A program made the position numbers and the translations under genes. DNA of 64,000 nucleotides from Natranaerobius thermophilus JW/NM-WN-LF (lineage in GTDB: Bacteria; Bacillota; Natranaerobiia; Natranaerobiales; Natranaerobiaceae), in contig NC_010718.1 of assembly GCF_000020005.1 (NCBI RefSeq), forward strand, positions 1,121,001 to 1,185,000. Reading direction: 5' to 3'. This document shows positions 1-8,813 of this stretch, piece after piece. A model generated the notes under the pieces. It was not told the origin of the DNA. It worked only from the letters and a program-made list of their open reading frames with translations, and made no database searches. Every line of letters starts with the position of its first letter. The first letter of the stretch is position 1.

Positions 1-362
1 CAGGACCATCAAAGATTACCCATTTGGAAGAAAATATTGGTGGTAGTGGTTGGCAATTAAAATCAGAAGATTTAGCTGAACTTGATGATTTTCTTAGAGC
101 AGAACAAAAAAATTTAGAGGTTAAACAAAAAGAAACTATAAATAATATACTAGGGAAATCTTTGCCAAAAGATGTTGAACAGTCTTTTGTAGATTTAATA
201 TATGTAATTGAAACTTCAATAAAGCTGAAATTAATAACTGAGAAGGACATACTGCCCATTTTTTACGATTTGTTTGCCCTAAAGTCAAACCTTGCCAAAG
301 ATGATATTTCAGAGTTGGAACAGATAAAATTTAAATTACAAAATTTAATAGAAACAAAATAA
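1..362 (+). CDS. 3' end of a gene, probably aldo/keto reductase C-terminus with helical extension (partial)
   Basis: The frame is open to the left edge of the window (codons begin at base 3), so the start lies outside; the TTG at 24 is only the first start-like codon inside. The first residues (PSKITHLEENIGG, then LKSEDLAELDDF) resemble the C-terminal end of aldo/keto reductases, where a conserved EEN-(A/G)-LG stretch is followed by a short 'S-x-E-D-L' helix. In that family the protein normally ends soon after; here about 90 further residues follow, charged and predicted helical, with no motif I know. The reductase assignment rests on about 30 residues and is an inference. No terminator is obvious before the next gene at 441. 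Confidence 0.5.
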   Translation, partial: GPSKITHLEENIGGSGWQLKSEDLAELDDFLRAEQKNLEVKQKETINNILGKSLPKDVEQSFVDLIYVIETSIKLKLITEKDILPIFYDLFALKSNLAKDDISELEQIKFKLQNLIETK

Positions 363-440
363 AGAAAAAATAACAGGTATGTAGCAAATAAGTGTTATAT
401 GCCAGATTAGTTAGTATAGAAAGGGAAAGGTGACTTGAAA

Positions 441-1298
441 ATGAGAATTTTGACTTTATTATTGAATATTTTTATTGTTATAACTGGTTTTATAGGTTGT
501 ACTGAAGATGTTGAAGAAATATCAGATGATAAAATTATAAATCTTGAACAAGTAGAGACAGCAATTGAAAATGAAGGGTTAGATATAAGCATTATAGAAG
601 AAACTTCACCTGAAGAAATTTCTATATCTCATGATACATTTCAAATACCAAAACAAGAGGAAGTATCTGTATCCCATGAGGCATATCAAATTAATGAGGG
701 AAAGGAAAAAATATATATTTATGAATTTGATACTATTAAAGAAAGAAAGGAATATTTTCCAGATAATTTAGGTGGCTTTTCTGTTGAAGGTGATGAGAGT
801 ACCAGATATTCTTCATATGCCACTAAGAATGTTGCAATCATATATGAATTAACTGATGTATCAGGAACGGAAATATTAGAAACTACGACAAAACTAGGTG
901 AGGCTGTGTTTTATAACATGCATGAAACTAAAAATAAAAAATTTCAAGGTGAAGGTGACTACTGGGATATTAATTTTGATATGGAATTTTTTGAATATCA
1001 ATGGGAAGATGAAAAAGGAGATAAGAATCTTGAATTTTTTGGATACTATAATTTTGAATTAGAATATTTAGACCAAGATCCTGAAGAAGTTTCTGAAATT
1101 GCTTTAGAATATTCATTTCATGAACATTATGGTTCAGGAAGTTCGGCGAGCACGAAGGATGGAAGTAGTATACTAGAAGATGAAAGTTTTTATAATACAG
1201 GTGGTCACATTGATAAACCGATAGAAAAAGAAAAGATAAAGACTACTGTGAAATGGTTTGATAAGGAAGAAGAGATTGATTTAAAAGAAATTAACTAA
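441..1298 (+). CDS. Acidic lipoprotein of unknown function
   Basis: A 285-residue protein with a classic lipoprotein signal: basic start, hydrophobic stretch and the lipobox TGFIGC, so Cys is probably lipidated and the protein sits on the outer face of the membrane. The mature part is rich in Glu and Asp and has no recognisable catalytic motif. Near its start two similar segments recur (EISISHDTFQI and EVSVSHEAYQI), a short internal duplication. I prefer ATG 441 to the upstream in-frame TTG at 435 because the AAAGGTGA ribosome site is 8 bases from the ATG and too close to the TTG. Family not recognised. Confidence 0.7.
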   Translation: MRILTLLLNIFIVITGFIGCTEDVEEISDDKIINLEQVETAIENEGLDISIIEETSPEEISISHDTFQIPKQEEVSVSHEAYQINEGKEKIYIYEFDTIKERKEYFPDNLGGFSVEGDESTRYSSYATKNVAIIYELTDVSGTEILETTTKLGEAVFYNMHETKNKKFQGEGDYWDINFDMEFFEYQWEDEKGDKNLEFFGYYNFELEYLDQDPEEVSEIALEYSFHEHYGSGSSASTKDGSSILEDESFYNTGGHIDKPIEKEKIKTTVKWFDKEEEIDLKEIN

Positions 1299-1635
1299 AT
1301 TATTTCTAATTGATTTTTATGTCTGGGTACAGCTATAGCTTAAGTAAAGATAGATTTTAAAGTCGAATAGGGTTATTTAAAACCGAACTTTGTGGTCCTA
1401 TCGGACGATGGTGGAGGATGATCGTATGGGTAATTTAAAAAGACGGAATATAAAACGAAGAGTGGGAAGTCTGTACTCATAAGGAATGCAGAAACAAACA
1501 CAATATGATGAAAGAAATGATCATTGAGCAATTTGATTTAGGAATTAATATAAATAAATAATATTGGCTGAGAGTCTGTTAAGTTGTTATGAAAAATAAG
1601 CTCATTTGCTCGCAAGATTTCAAAAGATTTGGCAG

Positions 1636-2697
1636 TCAAGCGGCATTATTACTATGTAAAAGCCAAAAAGTCCTATTACGATTAGAGTAATTAATCCCAG
1701 CAACTTGAGCAGGAGTAGACTGATTCAAAACATTGCTTGTCCTAACAAAGTTAAAAGCAAACACAAATACCGCAATCAACTTGTTGGCTGACTGGAAAGA
1801 AGCAAATCCTCTGCGTTGCTTAACCCAGCTTTTGAAAATCTGAAAAAAAGATTCAATTAAGTTATTAGAGATATCATCTTGAAAAGACTCGACTCTGATG
1901 TGATTAGAGTTTGGAAACAGAACTTTAATTGGAGCATTGTAAGCCCAGTATCTATCTGTAACGATACTATGAGGCTGTCCAAAATGTTTCTTAGCATAGT
2001 TCAGCACTTTAAAAGCAGCCTGGCTATCTCTGTAAGGAGATAGATGAAATGCAAGCACAAATCTAGTTTCAGCATCAATAACAGTCCAGGCGTAGAATCT
2101 TTTGCCTTTAATTTTAATTACAGTTTCGTCGACATGCCACTCATCAGAAGAGTCAAGATCTATTGGCTTTAGATATCTAGAGATATAAAGAAACAGAGGA
2201 GCAAACTTTTTAGTCCAGTCAGCAATAGTAACATGAGATACTTTAATTCCTTCACAATCAATAAGGAACTGTGAGACACCTCTAGTAGAGCTACCATTGA
2301 TAAAGTACAGGTAAAGAGCTCGAATAACAGTATGAAGAGAATGTCTCATGTTAGAGAAGTCTACTTTGCCGTCAATATCAAGTTGCGAAGGTTCAGGAAT
2401 ACTTTGAGGTTTAGGGACATAGAAAGAATGATTACAGCTTTTGTCCCAACACCTCAAATTAGAATAAAATTCATAGTCGTGATGTAAAAATGTAGCTTTA
2501 CCGCATTTAGGGCAAGAGGGATATTTACGAGGTTTATTAGGACCTCTTTTATCCCCGCCTTTAGAAAGTGTCTTAGGTGCAAACTGACTAAAACATTCTT
2601 GACATTGATACTTTTGATGACCATGATTATCAAAACCAAACCTATAAAACTTGTCAGAGCAGTTATTATTGCATCTAGGGCATACAACTTTAGTCAT
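1636..2697 (-). CDS. IS6/IS240-like DDE transposase with N-terminal zinc ribbons
   Basis: A 353-residue transposase. The N-terminus has CxxC pairs (CPRCNNNC, CQEC, CPKCGKATF, then CWDKSC), consistent with two zinc-binding DNA-recognition modules. The catalytic core shows the three acidic residues of the IS240-type DDE fold: Asp in DEWHVDET, Asp in IVTDRYWAY, and Glu in NNLIESFFQIFK, followed by WVKQRRGF, which matches the family's usual K/R-rich sequence after the Glu. The reading frame is intact, so the element may still be active. The ATG at 2697 has a GGAGA ribosome site that is part of a long inverted repeat. Confidence 0.9.
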   Translation of the reverse strand: MTKVVCPRCNNNCSDKFYRFGFDNHGHQKYQCQECFSQFAPKTLSKGGDKRGPNKPRKYPSCPKCGKATFLHHDYEFYSNLRCWDKSCNHSFYVPKPQSIPEPSQLDIDGKVDFSNMRHSLHTVIRALYLYFINGSSTRGVSQFLIDCEGIKVSHVTIADWTKKFAPLFLYISRYLKPIDLDSSDEWHVDETVIKIKGKRFYAWTVIDAETRFVLAFHLSPYRDSQAAFKVLNYAKKHFGQPHSIVTDRYWAYNAPIKVLFPNSNHIRVESFQDDISNNLIESFFQIFKSWVKQRRGFASFQSANKLIAVFVFAFNFVRTSNVLNQSTPAQVAGINYSNRNRTFWLLHSNNAA

Positions 2698-2698
2698 G

Positions 2699-2770
2699 GA
2701 TCAGTCTCCTTTCTCCCGGAGGGTTTTGATTTCTGTCTAAAACTATCTTAACTCCGGGACGGAGACTGAT
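2699..2770 (-). promoter_or_regulatory. Inverted repeat able to hide the transposase ribosome site
   Basis: Bases 2700-2709 pair with 2761-2770 (10 bp) and 2713-2721 pair with 2752-2759 (8 bp). In a transcript reading into the element from outside, the GGAGA in front of the transposase ATG would be locked in this stem. A promoter inside the loop or near arm would escape it. Known IS elements use this arrangement to prevent read-through expression; that role here is inferred. Confidence 0.5.
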
Positions 2771-2820
2771 TCAAATATCATATAACTTAACAGAACTTTG
2801 GCTGACGAAAGGAGATTAAT

Positions 2821-3189
2821 ATGGAAAAGATAGAGCAAAACACTTCTTTAATAATAGAAGGCGAACATGAGTATTTAGAAAATAAATTGAATAGCTTTTT
2901 AGAAAAGCATAAAATGAAAATTGTAGAAAAAACAACTAATAAAATATTTCTTAAACAAGGCTCATATTTGATTACAAGATTATTAGGAACATGGCTTGCT
3001 CCAACGAAATTGCTCCCCAAACAAGCCATTATTGAGATGGAGTACTTAGAAGAAAATAAAATTAAAATAAATGCACAAATTGAGGAAAGTATAGGGGTTA
3101 ATACAACAAACTATAGTCTTAGACATAAATACATGGAGTTTTTTGAGTTTTGGCTATATGATTTTGAAAAACGCATTAAGGATACTTAA
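2821..3189 (+). CDS. Hypothetical protein, 122 aa
   Basis: Starts at ATG 2821 behind GAAAGGAGATTAAT, a strong ribosome site that directly follows the IS6-like element's right target duplication. The product is soluble, charged, without signal peptide or membrane segment. The pattern of alternating beta-like and helical segments, with a helix-rich C-terminus, suggests a small alpha/beta domain, but I recognise no family. The insertion just upstream means its original promoter is likely lost, or replaced by one within the element. Confidence 0.65.
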   Translation: MEKIEQNTSLIIEGEHEYLENKLNSFLEKHKMKIVEKTTNKIFLKQGSYLITRLLGTWLAPTKLLPKQAIIEMEYLEENKIKINAQIEESIGVNTTNYSLRHKYMEFFEFWLYDFEKRIKDT

Positions 3190-3260
3190 TTTAGATACTT
3201 AATTTAGAGTTACTGCTTCTGCTTTTAATATTCATATTTAGTGCAGGTGGGAGGGGTTAA

Positions 3261-4028
3261 ATGAAACAAGAAGAGGCAATTGAAAGCATTTTACCTCATG
3301 TGAAGAATGATGAAGCTGTTGAAGCGGTTTTTCTTAAGGGGTCAATTGCTAGAGGAGAATATGATGAGTATTCAGATGTAGACTTTTATTGTTTGGTTAA
3401 AGAGGATAAAAAGGCTGACTTTCTAGAAAAACGTTTTGATTACTTAAGAAAGTACCGAAATCTAATTTTTTGGTCTGAATCAAACTTTGTTGGACCACAG
3501 ATAGTTGCAGTTTTCGATAATGGTCTTCATTTTGATTTTTATACTGTAACCGAGCCTACCTTACCAGAAAAAGATGAAATAAAGGTACTATATGATCCAA
3601 AGCAATTACTAAGTGATTATAAACCTAAAAGCTTATCGTTTACTTCGAAACAAATAATCAAATTATTTAATAGTTTTACATTTTCTTTACTAGAATTTGA
3701 GACAGCTTATCTAAGAAAAGATCTGATGTGGGCTTCTAGATTAGGAGGACATTTGATTAGTGATCTATGTGTAATTGTAAGATATATTAACAATCCTTCT
3801 AAAGCACAATTGGGAATTAAGAATTTGAATAACTATATTGATGAAAACCTAAATAAAAAACTTATTGATATTTATAATAATATCTGTCCCGAGAGATTAC
3901 CGCATGGTGTGAAACAATTACTAGATGTAGCAGATGAGATGATACCCAAACTGCCAGAGGAAGTAAGAGCCGGTATTAATGAATTTTTTTATAATTACAT
4001 GTCTAAAAAGATAAGAGATCTAGATTAA
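3261..4028 (+). CDS. Nucleotidyltransferase-fold protein (aminoglycoside nucleotidyltransferase-like)
   Basis: A 255-residue protein with the polymerase-beta nucleotidyltransferase signature at its N-terminus: LKGSIARGEYDEYSDVDF, that is G27-S28 followed by the metal-binding Asp39-x-Asp41 pair. Members transfer a nucleotide from NTP to small molecules, such as aminoglycosides, or to proteins. The C-terminal half is helical, as in the antibiotic-modifying enzymes and their relatives. The substrate cannot be read from the sequence. Start at ATG 3261 has GGGAGGGG at good spacing. The gene stands alone between the IS-disrupted region and a stretch holding a gene fragment. Confidence 0.75.
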   Translation: MKQEEAIESILPHVKNDEAVEAVFLKGSIARGEYDEYSDVDFYCLVKEDKKADFLEKRFDYLRKYRNLIFWSESNFVGPQIVAVFDNGLHFDFYTVTEPTLPEKDEIKVLYDPKQLLSDYKPKSLSFTSKQIIKLFNSFTFSLLEFETAYLRKDLMWASRLGGHLISDLCVIVRYINNPSKAQLGIKNLNNYIDENLNKKLIDIYNNICPERLPHGVKQLLDVADEMIPKLPEEVRAGINEFFYNYMSKKIRDLD

Positions 4029-4053
4029 TTTTTACATACATATTAGGAGTTTA

Positions 4054-4119
4054 AGGTTTCAGAAATTAATCTTTTATTTTTAATTATTGTTATTGTATTA
4101 ATTTTTTAGGCATATGTTC
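4054..4119 (+). pseudogene. Fragment copy of the start of the membrane-protein gene at 6588
   Basis: About 66 bases here align without gaps to 6590-6655, the first codons of the membrane protein at 6588, at roughly 85% identity by eye. The copy has a TAG where the intact gene has the TGG (Trp) codon, and the similarity ends soon after, so it cannot encode the protein. It is a decayed partial duplicate. The rest of the 4029-4460 gap holds a terminator-like hairpin and AT-rich sequence without a gene. Confidence 0.65.
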
Positions 4120-4135
4120 TGTATTTGATTTTGTT

Positions 4136-4170
4136 ATACTGCTCCGCCTACAAAAGGTGGGCAGTATTTT
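4136..4170. terminator. Hairpin, probable terminator
   Basis: ATACTGC (4136-4142) pairs with GCAGTAT (4161-4167), with an inner CGCCT/AGGTG pairing, followed by TTTTATATT. It lies after the nucleotidyltransferase gene and the gene fragment. Confidence 0.5.
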
Positions 4171-4460
4171 ATATTGTTGTTGAATATCAAAAGATTGGAC
4201 AATTAATGACAAAATTATACAATAAATTTTAAATTTAATCCGTTGCTGCAAAATTTGCGGTGTTATAAAGTATAAATACACAGTTTTTAAGAATAATTCG
4301 ATGTAGTATTGATAAAAAGCATTATATATAAATAAAGTATACTAATTATTATTTAACTGTTTACGGAAAAGTGTAAATTGCAAGATAACAGAGTTTAGAT
4401 CTGCTAGTTCTTTTTACTGGCAGATTTAATAGTAATTTAAACTAAGGAGGTTTTATTTAA

Positions 4461-6152
4461 ATGTCTTCAGATCAAATTTTTAAGGGTGTAGTTTCTACTG
4501 CCATTGCGTTGGTGATGGTGTTCAGTGTTAGTGTTGGTACAATGCAGGCAAGGTCTGATGAAACAGCGGATTTGATTCTTAAGAATGGAGAAATTTACAC
4601 AGTAGATGAAAACAATTCGGTGGTAGAAGCTGTTGCAGTTAATGATGATACAATTATAGAAACAGGAAGTTATGATGATGTAGATCAATTTATGGGTCAA
4701 AAAACTGAAGTGATTGATTTGGAAGGAAGGGCAGTTACTCCAGGTTTAGCAGATGGTCATATGCATCTTTATAGTATGGCAACAATAGCTTTAGGGGTTG
4801 ATGTTTATTGGTTAGAAAAATCAGAGTTATTAGAAAATGTAGAAGAGGAAGTAGAACAAACAGAACCAGGGGAATGGGTACTAGGACGTGGTTATAATGA
4901 AGCCCTATGGGACGATGCAGAACCTCATCGAGAAGTCCTTGATGAAATCAGTACTGAGCATCCTATAGCTCTTACGAGGTATTGTGGCCATCAGTTGTGG
5001 GTGAACAGTAAAGCATTGGAATTGTCTGGTATAGATGCTGAAACTGAAGTGGAAGATGGTACTTTAATACGTGATGACGATGGCGAACCCACAGGATTGT
5101 TATTAGGGGCAGCTATGGGAGAAATAGATAGACCAGGTTATGAAGAAGAGGAGATTATGCAAGGTATTGCAGAAGTAACAGAATTGGCTGCTAGCTATGG
5201 TTTGACTTATTTACATGATGCTTCAGCACATTCCTTAGACCGCATTGATAATATGAAAGAACTTTATGAGAACGGAAAAATAGATATCAGAGTCAATGAT
5301 ATGGCTAGTTATGATGCAGCCATGGAGATGGGAACACCAGAAAAAGGGTTATATAACAATAAATACAGTATTCAATCTGTAAAATTTCAGATTGATGGAT
5401 CTCTTGGAGCAAGAAGTGCAGCTTTTAAAGAGGATTACAGTGATGACCCGGGCAATGACGGCTTAACATATTATGAAGAAGATGAGTTAACCGAAAAAGT
5501 AGCAGACTTATATGAAATTGAATTTCAACCACGAACTCATGCAATTGGAGATTATGGCAATCATAAAACATTAAATGTTTATGAAAGAGCCCTTGAACAA
5601 GTTAACAACGATTTTGTTGATGATCACAGATCAGCTATTGAACATTCTCAGATAATAGATTTTAAAGATATTCCCAGGTTTGCTAAACTGGACATTATTG
5701 CTTCCTGGAATCAGATTCACGCTACAGAGGATATGCTATTTGCTGAAGATCGTGTAGGAGAAGAGAGAATTCTTGGCGCTTATGCATGGCAAACTATGGA
5801 AAGCTTGGGTGTTGTTGGACTTGGTGGTTCTGATGCAGCTGTTTCACCACTGAATCCTTTTTATGGAATTCATGCAGCTGTAACCCGTCAAGATCGTGAT
5901 AACAATCCAGAAGATGGGTGGTACGGTGATCAGGCACTAACCAGAGAGCAGGCTTTAAGACAATATACTTACAATAATGCTTATGCCGCATTTCAAGAAG
6001 ACTTACTAGGATCAATTGAACCAGGGAAGCTTGCAGATTTTACTGTTCTTGATCAAAATATAATGGATGAAGAAGAGGTTCCTGATGAGAAGATATGGAA
6101 AACAGAACCCATTAAAACTATAGTAGGAGGAGAAATAGTATACGAACAATAA
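4461..6152 (+). CDS. Exported amidohydrolase, YtcJ-like (amidohydrolase family 3)
   Basis: A 563-residue metal-dependent hydrolase. Residues 1-30 form a signal peptide ending near TMQA, so the enzyme is secreted, which is unusual for a family whose members are mostly cytosolic. After a beta-sandwich segment (DLILKNGEIYTVDE) comes the metal motif DGHMH (His100, His102); later motifs RTHAIGD, IEHSQI and GGSDAAVSPLNPF supply the remaining ligands and the catalytic Asp. The C-terminus (GKLADFTVLD, then VGGEIVYE) is the usual closing strand of the family. Substrate unknown, probably an amide or similar small molecule. ATG 4461 has AAGGAGG. The protein is acidic, as expected for an exported enzyme of a halophile. 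It appears monocistronic, with a strong terminator at 6253. Confidence 0.85.
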   Translation: MSSDQIFKGVVSTAIALVMVFSVSVGTMQARSDETADLILKNGEIYTVDENNSVVEAVAVNDDTIIETGSYDDVDQFMGQKTEVIDLEGRAVTPGLADGHMHLYSMATIALGVDVYWLEKSELLENVEEEVEQTEPGEWVLGRGYNEALWDDAEPHREVLDEISTEHPIALTRYCGHQLWVNSKALELSGIDAETEVEDGTLIRDDDGEPTGLLLGAAMGEIDRPGYEEEEIMQGIAEVTELAASYGLTYLHDASAHSLDRIDNMKELYENGKIDIRVNDMASYDAAMEMGTPEKGLYNNKYSIQSVKFQIDGSLGARSAAFKEDYSDDPGNDGLTYYEEDELTEKVADLYEIEFQPRTHAIGDYGNHKTLNVYERALEQVNNDFVDDHRSAIEHSQIIDFKDIPRFAKLDIIASWNQIHATEDMLFAEDRVGEERILGAYAWQTMESLGVVGLGGSDAAVSPLNPFYGIHAAVTRQDRDNNPEDGWYGDQALTREQALRQYTYNNAYAAFQEDLLGSIEPGKLADFTVLDQNIMDEEEVPDEKIWKTEPIKTIVGGEIVYEQ

Positions 6153-6587
6153 TCAAAAGATGTAGGATATAATTGTAAACATTTATCGTAAATAATACAA
6201 ATTGGGCTGCCTTTTTAAGATAAAGAGAATTAAAAAAGCCGCTGATACAGAAGTTGACCTCTGCCATGAACAGGGGTCAACTTTTTTTATTCTATTGGTA
6301 TCGATATTATTACATGTCTTTAATGTCTTCATCTTTTTAAGATGTCCAAAAAATGATTTTGGGGCGTTATTTCAACACGATTTCCTCTTTTCTTGCAATT
6401 TTTCAAGGGAAAGCATGGTCGTTTGTAGAAAATACAGAGTGGCAGTTCATTCCTTTTCCATTTAATAAAAATTCCCACGAATTGTGCCTTCAAAATTATG
6501 CCAAGAAAATTGAAAATTAAAAACAGCAGGATAATTAATATAAGGATCAATAAGATTTAATAAGAACTGATAAGGGGCGGTGTTAAA
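6153..6587. other. 435-base gap without a convincing gene
   Basis: Contains the terminator at 6253-6288 and AT-rich sequence. Open frames on both strands (6202-6465 and 6329-6550) lack ribosome sites and have no protein-like conservation I can see. Direct signals for the next gene are limited to the GGGGCGGTG ribosome site near 6575. Confidence 0.5.
6253..6288 (+). terminator. Rho-independent terminator after the amidohydrolase gene
   Basis: GTTGACCTCTG pairs with CAGGGGTCAAC (one G-T pair) across a 7-base loop, followed by seven T residues. Confidence 0.9.
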
Positions 6588-7049
6588 TTGGTTTCTGAAA
6601 GCTCTCTTTTATTTATAATTATTGCCATAGTATTAATTTTTTGGGCATATGTTCATTTCAGATTTGGTGATCTACCATTGTCTAAGAATCTCTATTCATT
6701 ACTATTTTTATTACTTTTTACTGTTGGATTAGTGGTAATATATTTTGTTGCTTCCTTTTTGATAGCTCATGCTACCAGCTATAGTGAAGCATACATTTAT
6801 ACAGGAATAATAGGTGTACTTGTGTTAGCGGTATTAAAGAAACATAGAATTTTAGCAGCTTATTTTGTAGGACATATTTTGGCTATTTTAACAATTAATA
6901 TTATTAATAAATATAATTTAGCTTATACAGGAGGACTTGGAGATTATTATTCAGTAATGTCAGTTCCATATTTATTGATAATTTTTTCAATAATAATTGG
7001 CGTTTTTTTAGAATATCTTAAAAGGCTTAGCCAATGGAGAGCTGATTGA
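6588..7049 (+). CDS. Small integral membrane protein, unknown
   Basis: A 153-residue protein, mostly hydrophobic, with about four membrane-spanning segments (near residues 5-20, 30-52, 62-80 and 115-140). It starts at TTG 6588 after AAGGGGCGGTG. No conserved catalytic motif is visible and I cannot name the family. A broken copy of its first codons lies 2.5 kb upstream at 4054, so the gene or its 5' end has been duplicated in the past. It is followed closely by two further genes for membrane-anchored proteins, possibly one transcription unit. Confidence 0.65.
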   Translation: MVSESSLLFIIIAIVLIFWAYVHFRFGDLPLSKNLYSLLFLLLFTVGLVVIYFVASFLIAHATSYSEAYIYTGIIGVLVLAVLKKHRILAAYFVGHILAILTINIINKYNLAYTGGLGDYYSVMSVPYLLIIFSIIIGVFLEYLKRLSQWRAD

Positions 7050-7097
7050 CTAACTAAAATCTATGAATTAAGGGTTAATATCTTAGGAGGAAGCAAT

Positions 7098-7439
7098 ATG
7101 AATAAGAAAAAAATATCTTTCATATTATTAATAACATTATTTGGTTTAATTATATTGTGGATGAACAGGTTTTGGGCTGTATGGGCTTTTACTCATATTT
7201 TGCCATCGGAAGATGAAGTGAGATATTTAAAACTTGAAGAACTAGATATCAATTACTATTTTGTAGATCAAGTACGAAAAAATAACGGCAGTGAAATATT
7301 TGTAAATTTTATGGAAGCCAGAGGCTGGGACTGGCAAGAGGAGGAACAATTAGGGTCAATGTGGATTTTTGAAAACGAAGATGGTGAGCAACTAAAATTT
7401 AGAGGAAAAGGAAATAGGTATTATGTTGTTTTTAAATAA
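7098..7439 (+). CDS. Membrane-anchored small protein, unknown
   Basis: 113 residues, with one N-terminal membrane segment (about residues 7-32) and an acidic C-terminal domain of about 75 residues containing several Trp residues (WDWQEEE, MWIFENEDGE). The start is ATG 7098 behind TAGGAGGAAGC. It has no lipobox. It follows the membrane protein at 6588 by 48 bases and precedes the lipoprotein at 7546, so these three may act together at the membrane, but nothing in the sequence shows how. Confidence 0.65.
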   Translation: MNKKKISFILLITLFGLIILWMNRFWAVWAFTHILPSEDEVRYLKLEELDINYYFVDQVRKNNGSEIFVNFMEARGWDWQEEEQLGSMWIFENEDGEQLKFRGKGNRYYVVFK

Positions 7440-7545
7440 AAGCTGTATTAAGCTAAATATTGATAACCAGGATTTTACGATAAACAGCATCATAAAACCA
7501 CTGCTTTAGTTTTGAGAGCATATCAAAGGGAGGACTATACGCTTT

Positions 7546-8718
7546 ATGAAATATCAATGGAAAGAATTTACAAAAGTATATTATATATTATTTTTAGTTG
7601 TGTCGACTTTATTGATTATTATTTTGCCTGGTTGTTTAGAAGGTTCCCATAATGATAATAGTAAACCTAGTGAAAAAGAAGAAAAAGTAGATAAAATAAT
7701 TAAGACTATAGAAAACCAGGGCGCTAGAGAAGCCAAAAACCAATTTTTCCAGATAGCAGAAAAAGACCAAGAAAAAGCAATGTCAATCATGGATAAAGTA
7801 GAGGAAACCCTAGAGATTGATTTTGAAAAATTATATGAAAAGGAAAGACAAAATAGAATTAATGAAAATATTACCGAGAAAATTGAATTTGAAGATAAAG
7901 AACTATTAAGTGATTATGGTTGGACTGTTTCAGAGGCGATTAATTCATTTAATCTAAGGCTTCCTGAGAGTTTTGAGCATAAACCCGGAGAATTTCCAGA
8001 AGTAATTTACTGGGCATATAATAACGAATTGAACAAGGATATCGGCAAGGATTTAAGACCTTATTTAGGAAATGAGGTTACCGTTAATCTTTACGACATA
8101 GAGGAAGATTTGCCAGAGTTTATGAGTCCTAGAGAAGATTCGGGTAGGGCAATTGTAGTCCGAGACCAAAATGAAATAATTGGTGCTTGGCTAGGTGCAG
8201 GCAGTCATGATGATTTTGCTTGTTCACTAAGAGGAAAACAAAGAGAAGAAATAACGGGAGAAACATGGGAAGAATGGGTTGACTCAATTATTGATGCAGA
8301 TAATCCAAAAGAAAGAGAGCTTAACAAGTTAGGAGCCCAAGAAATTATTGAAAAATATTGGGAGGCAGCAGATAAAGGTGAATATAGCAAAGCTTATTCT
8401 CTTCTAAGTAGATGTAATTTAAGAAGTTATCTATTTTCAAATATGGATAATCGGGAACTATATAATCAAAGTTTTAATCAAGGAGTAATAGGTGGGCTTT
8501 ATAATATTGAATCAGTAGAATTACTAGAGGTGGAAAAACAAGAGCATTATGAAACTAACCATGATTCTAGAGACAAAAAGCAATTTAAAGTAACAGTTGA
8601 TAAAACAGTAAAAGATAAAATTACTCATGGCAGCGGAAAACAACCACGTTTTATGACTTTAGTTAGAGAAACTCCTGAAACGGGATGGCGAATTTCTGGT
8701 ATAGGTACAGGCCCATAG
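7546..8718 (+). CDS. Lipoprotein, possible DUF4829-like C-terminal domain
   Basis: 390 residues. The signal segment ends in the lipobox ILPGC, so it is an outer-face lipoprotein. The N-terminal third is charged and helical; a middle domain (about 120-250) is of unknown type. The C-terminal part begins LGAQEIIEKYWEAADKGEY and continues with AYSLLSR, a pattern like the NTF2-type DUF4829 domains of Firmicutes lipoproteins, which are non-enzymatic and have no established role. That likeness is from memory and moderate. The ATG has AGGGAGGA about 12 bases upstream, a slightly long spacing. No terminator is obvious before the nitrilase gene. Confidence 0.7.
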   Translation: MKYQWKEFTKVYYILFLVVSTLLIIILPGCLEGSHNDNSKPSEKEEKVDKIIKTIENQGAREAKNQFFQIAEKDQEKAMSIMDKVEETLEIDFEKLYEKERQNRINENITEKIEFEDKELLSDYGWTVSEAINSFNLRLPESFEHKPGEFPEVIYWAYNNELNKDIGKDLRPYLGNEVTVNLYDIEEDLPEFMSPREDSGRAIVVRDQNEIIGAWLGAGSHDDFACSLRGKQREEITGETWEEWVDSIIDADNPKERELNKLGAQEIIEKYWEAADKGEYSKAYSLLSRCNLRSYLFSNMDNRELYNQSFNQGVIGGLYNIESVELLEVEKQEHYETNHDSRDKKQFKVTVDKTVKDKITHGSGKQPRFMTLVRETPETGWRISGIGTGP

Positions 8719-8813
8719 GAGCTTTTTAAATCACTGGGCTAAGTTATAAACTTGTCATAAAATATATTTGGGGGATAATATTAAAGTTATGATTAACTTG
8801 GGAGGAATATAAA

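Larger units (their letters stand above)
1572..2797 (-). mobile_element. Complete IS6-like insertion sequence with 8-bp target duplication
   Basis: The element is bounded by imperfect inverted repeats: the left end reads GAGTCTGTTAAGTTGTTATGA and the right end, read inward, AGTTCTGTTAAGTTATATGA. It is flanked on both sides by the same 8 bases, TTGGCTGA (1564-1571 and 2798-2805), as expected for IS6-family insertion. One intact transposase gene fills it. The insertion lies just 5' of the ribosome site of the gene at 2821 and probably separated that gene from its native promoter. The 265 bases between the preceding lipoprotein gene and the element hold no gene I can support. Confidence 0.88.

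Noticed and set aside
1299-1563. Short basic peptide frame from ATG 1408 in the gap before the IS6-like element
   Set aside because: Only 24 codons, poor ribosome site and no family; not listed as a gene.
6202-6465. Frame of 87 codons after the amidohydrolase gene
   Set aside because: It includes the strong terminator at 6253-6288 and has no ribosome site.
6329-6550. Minus-strand frame with hydrophobic start
   Set aside because: No ribosome site and no recognisable family; AT-rich sequence easily gives such frames.
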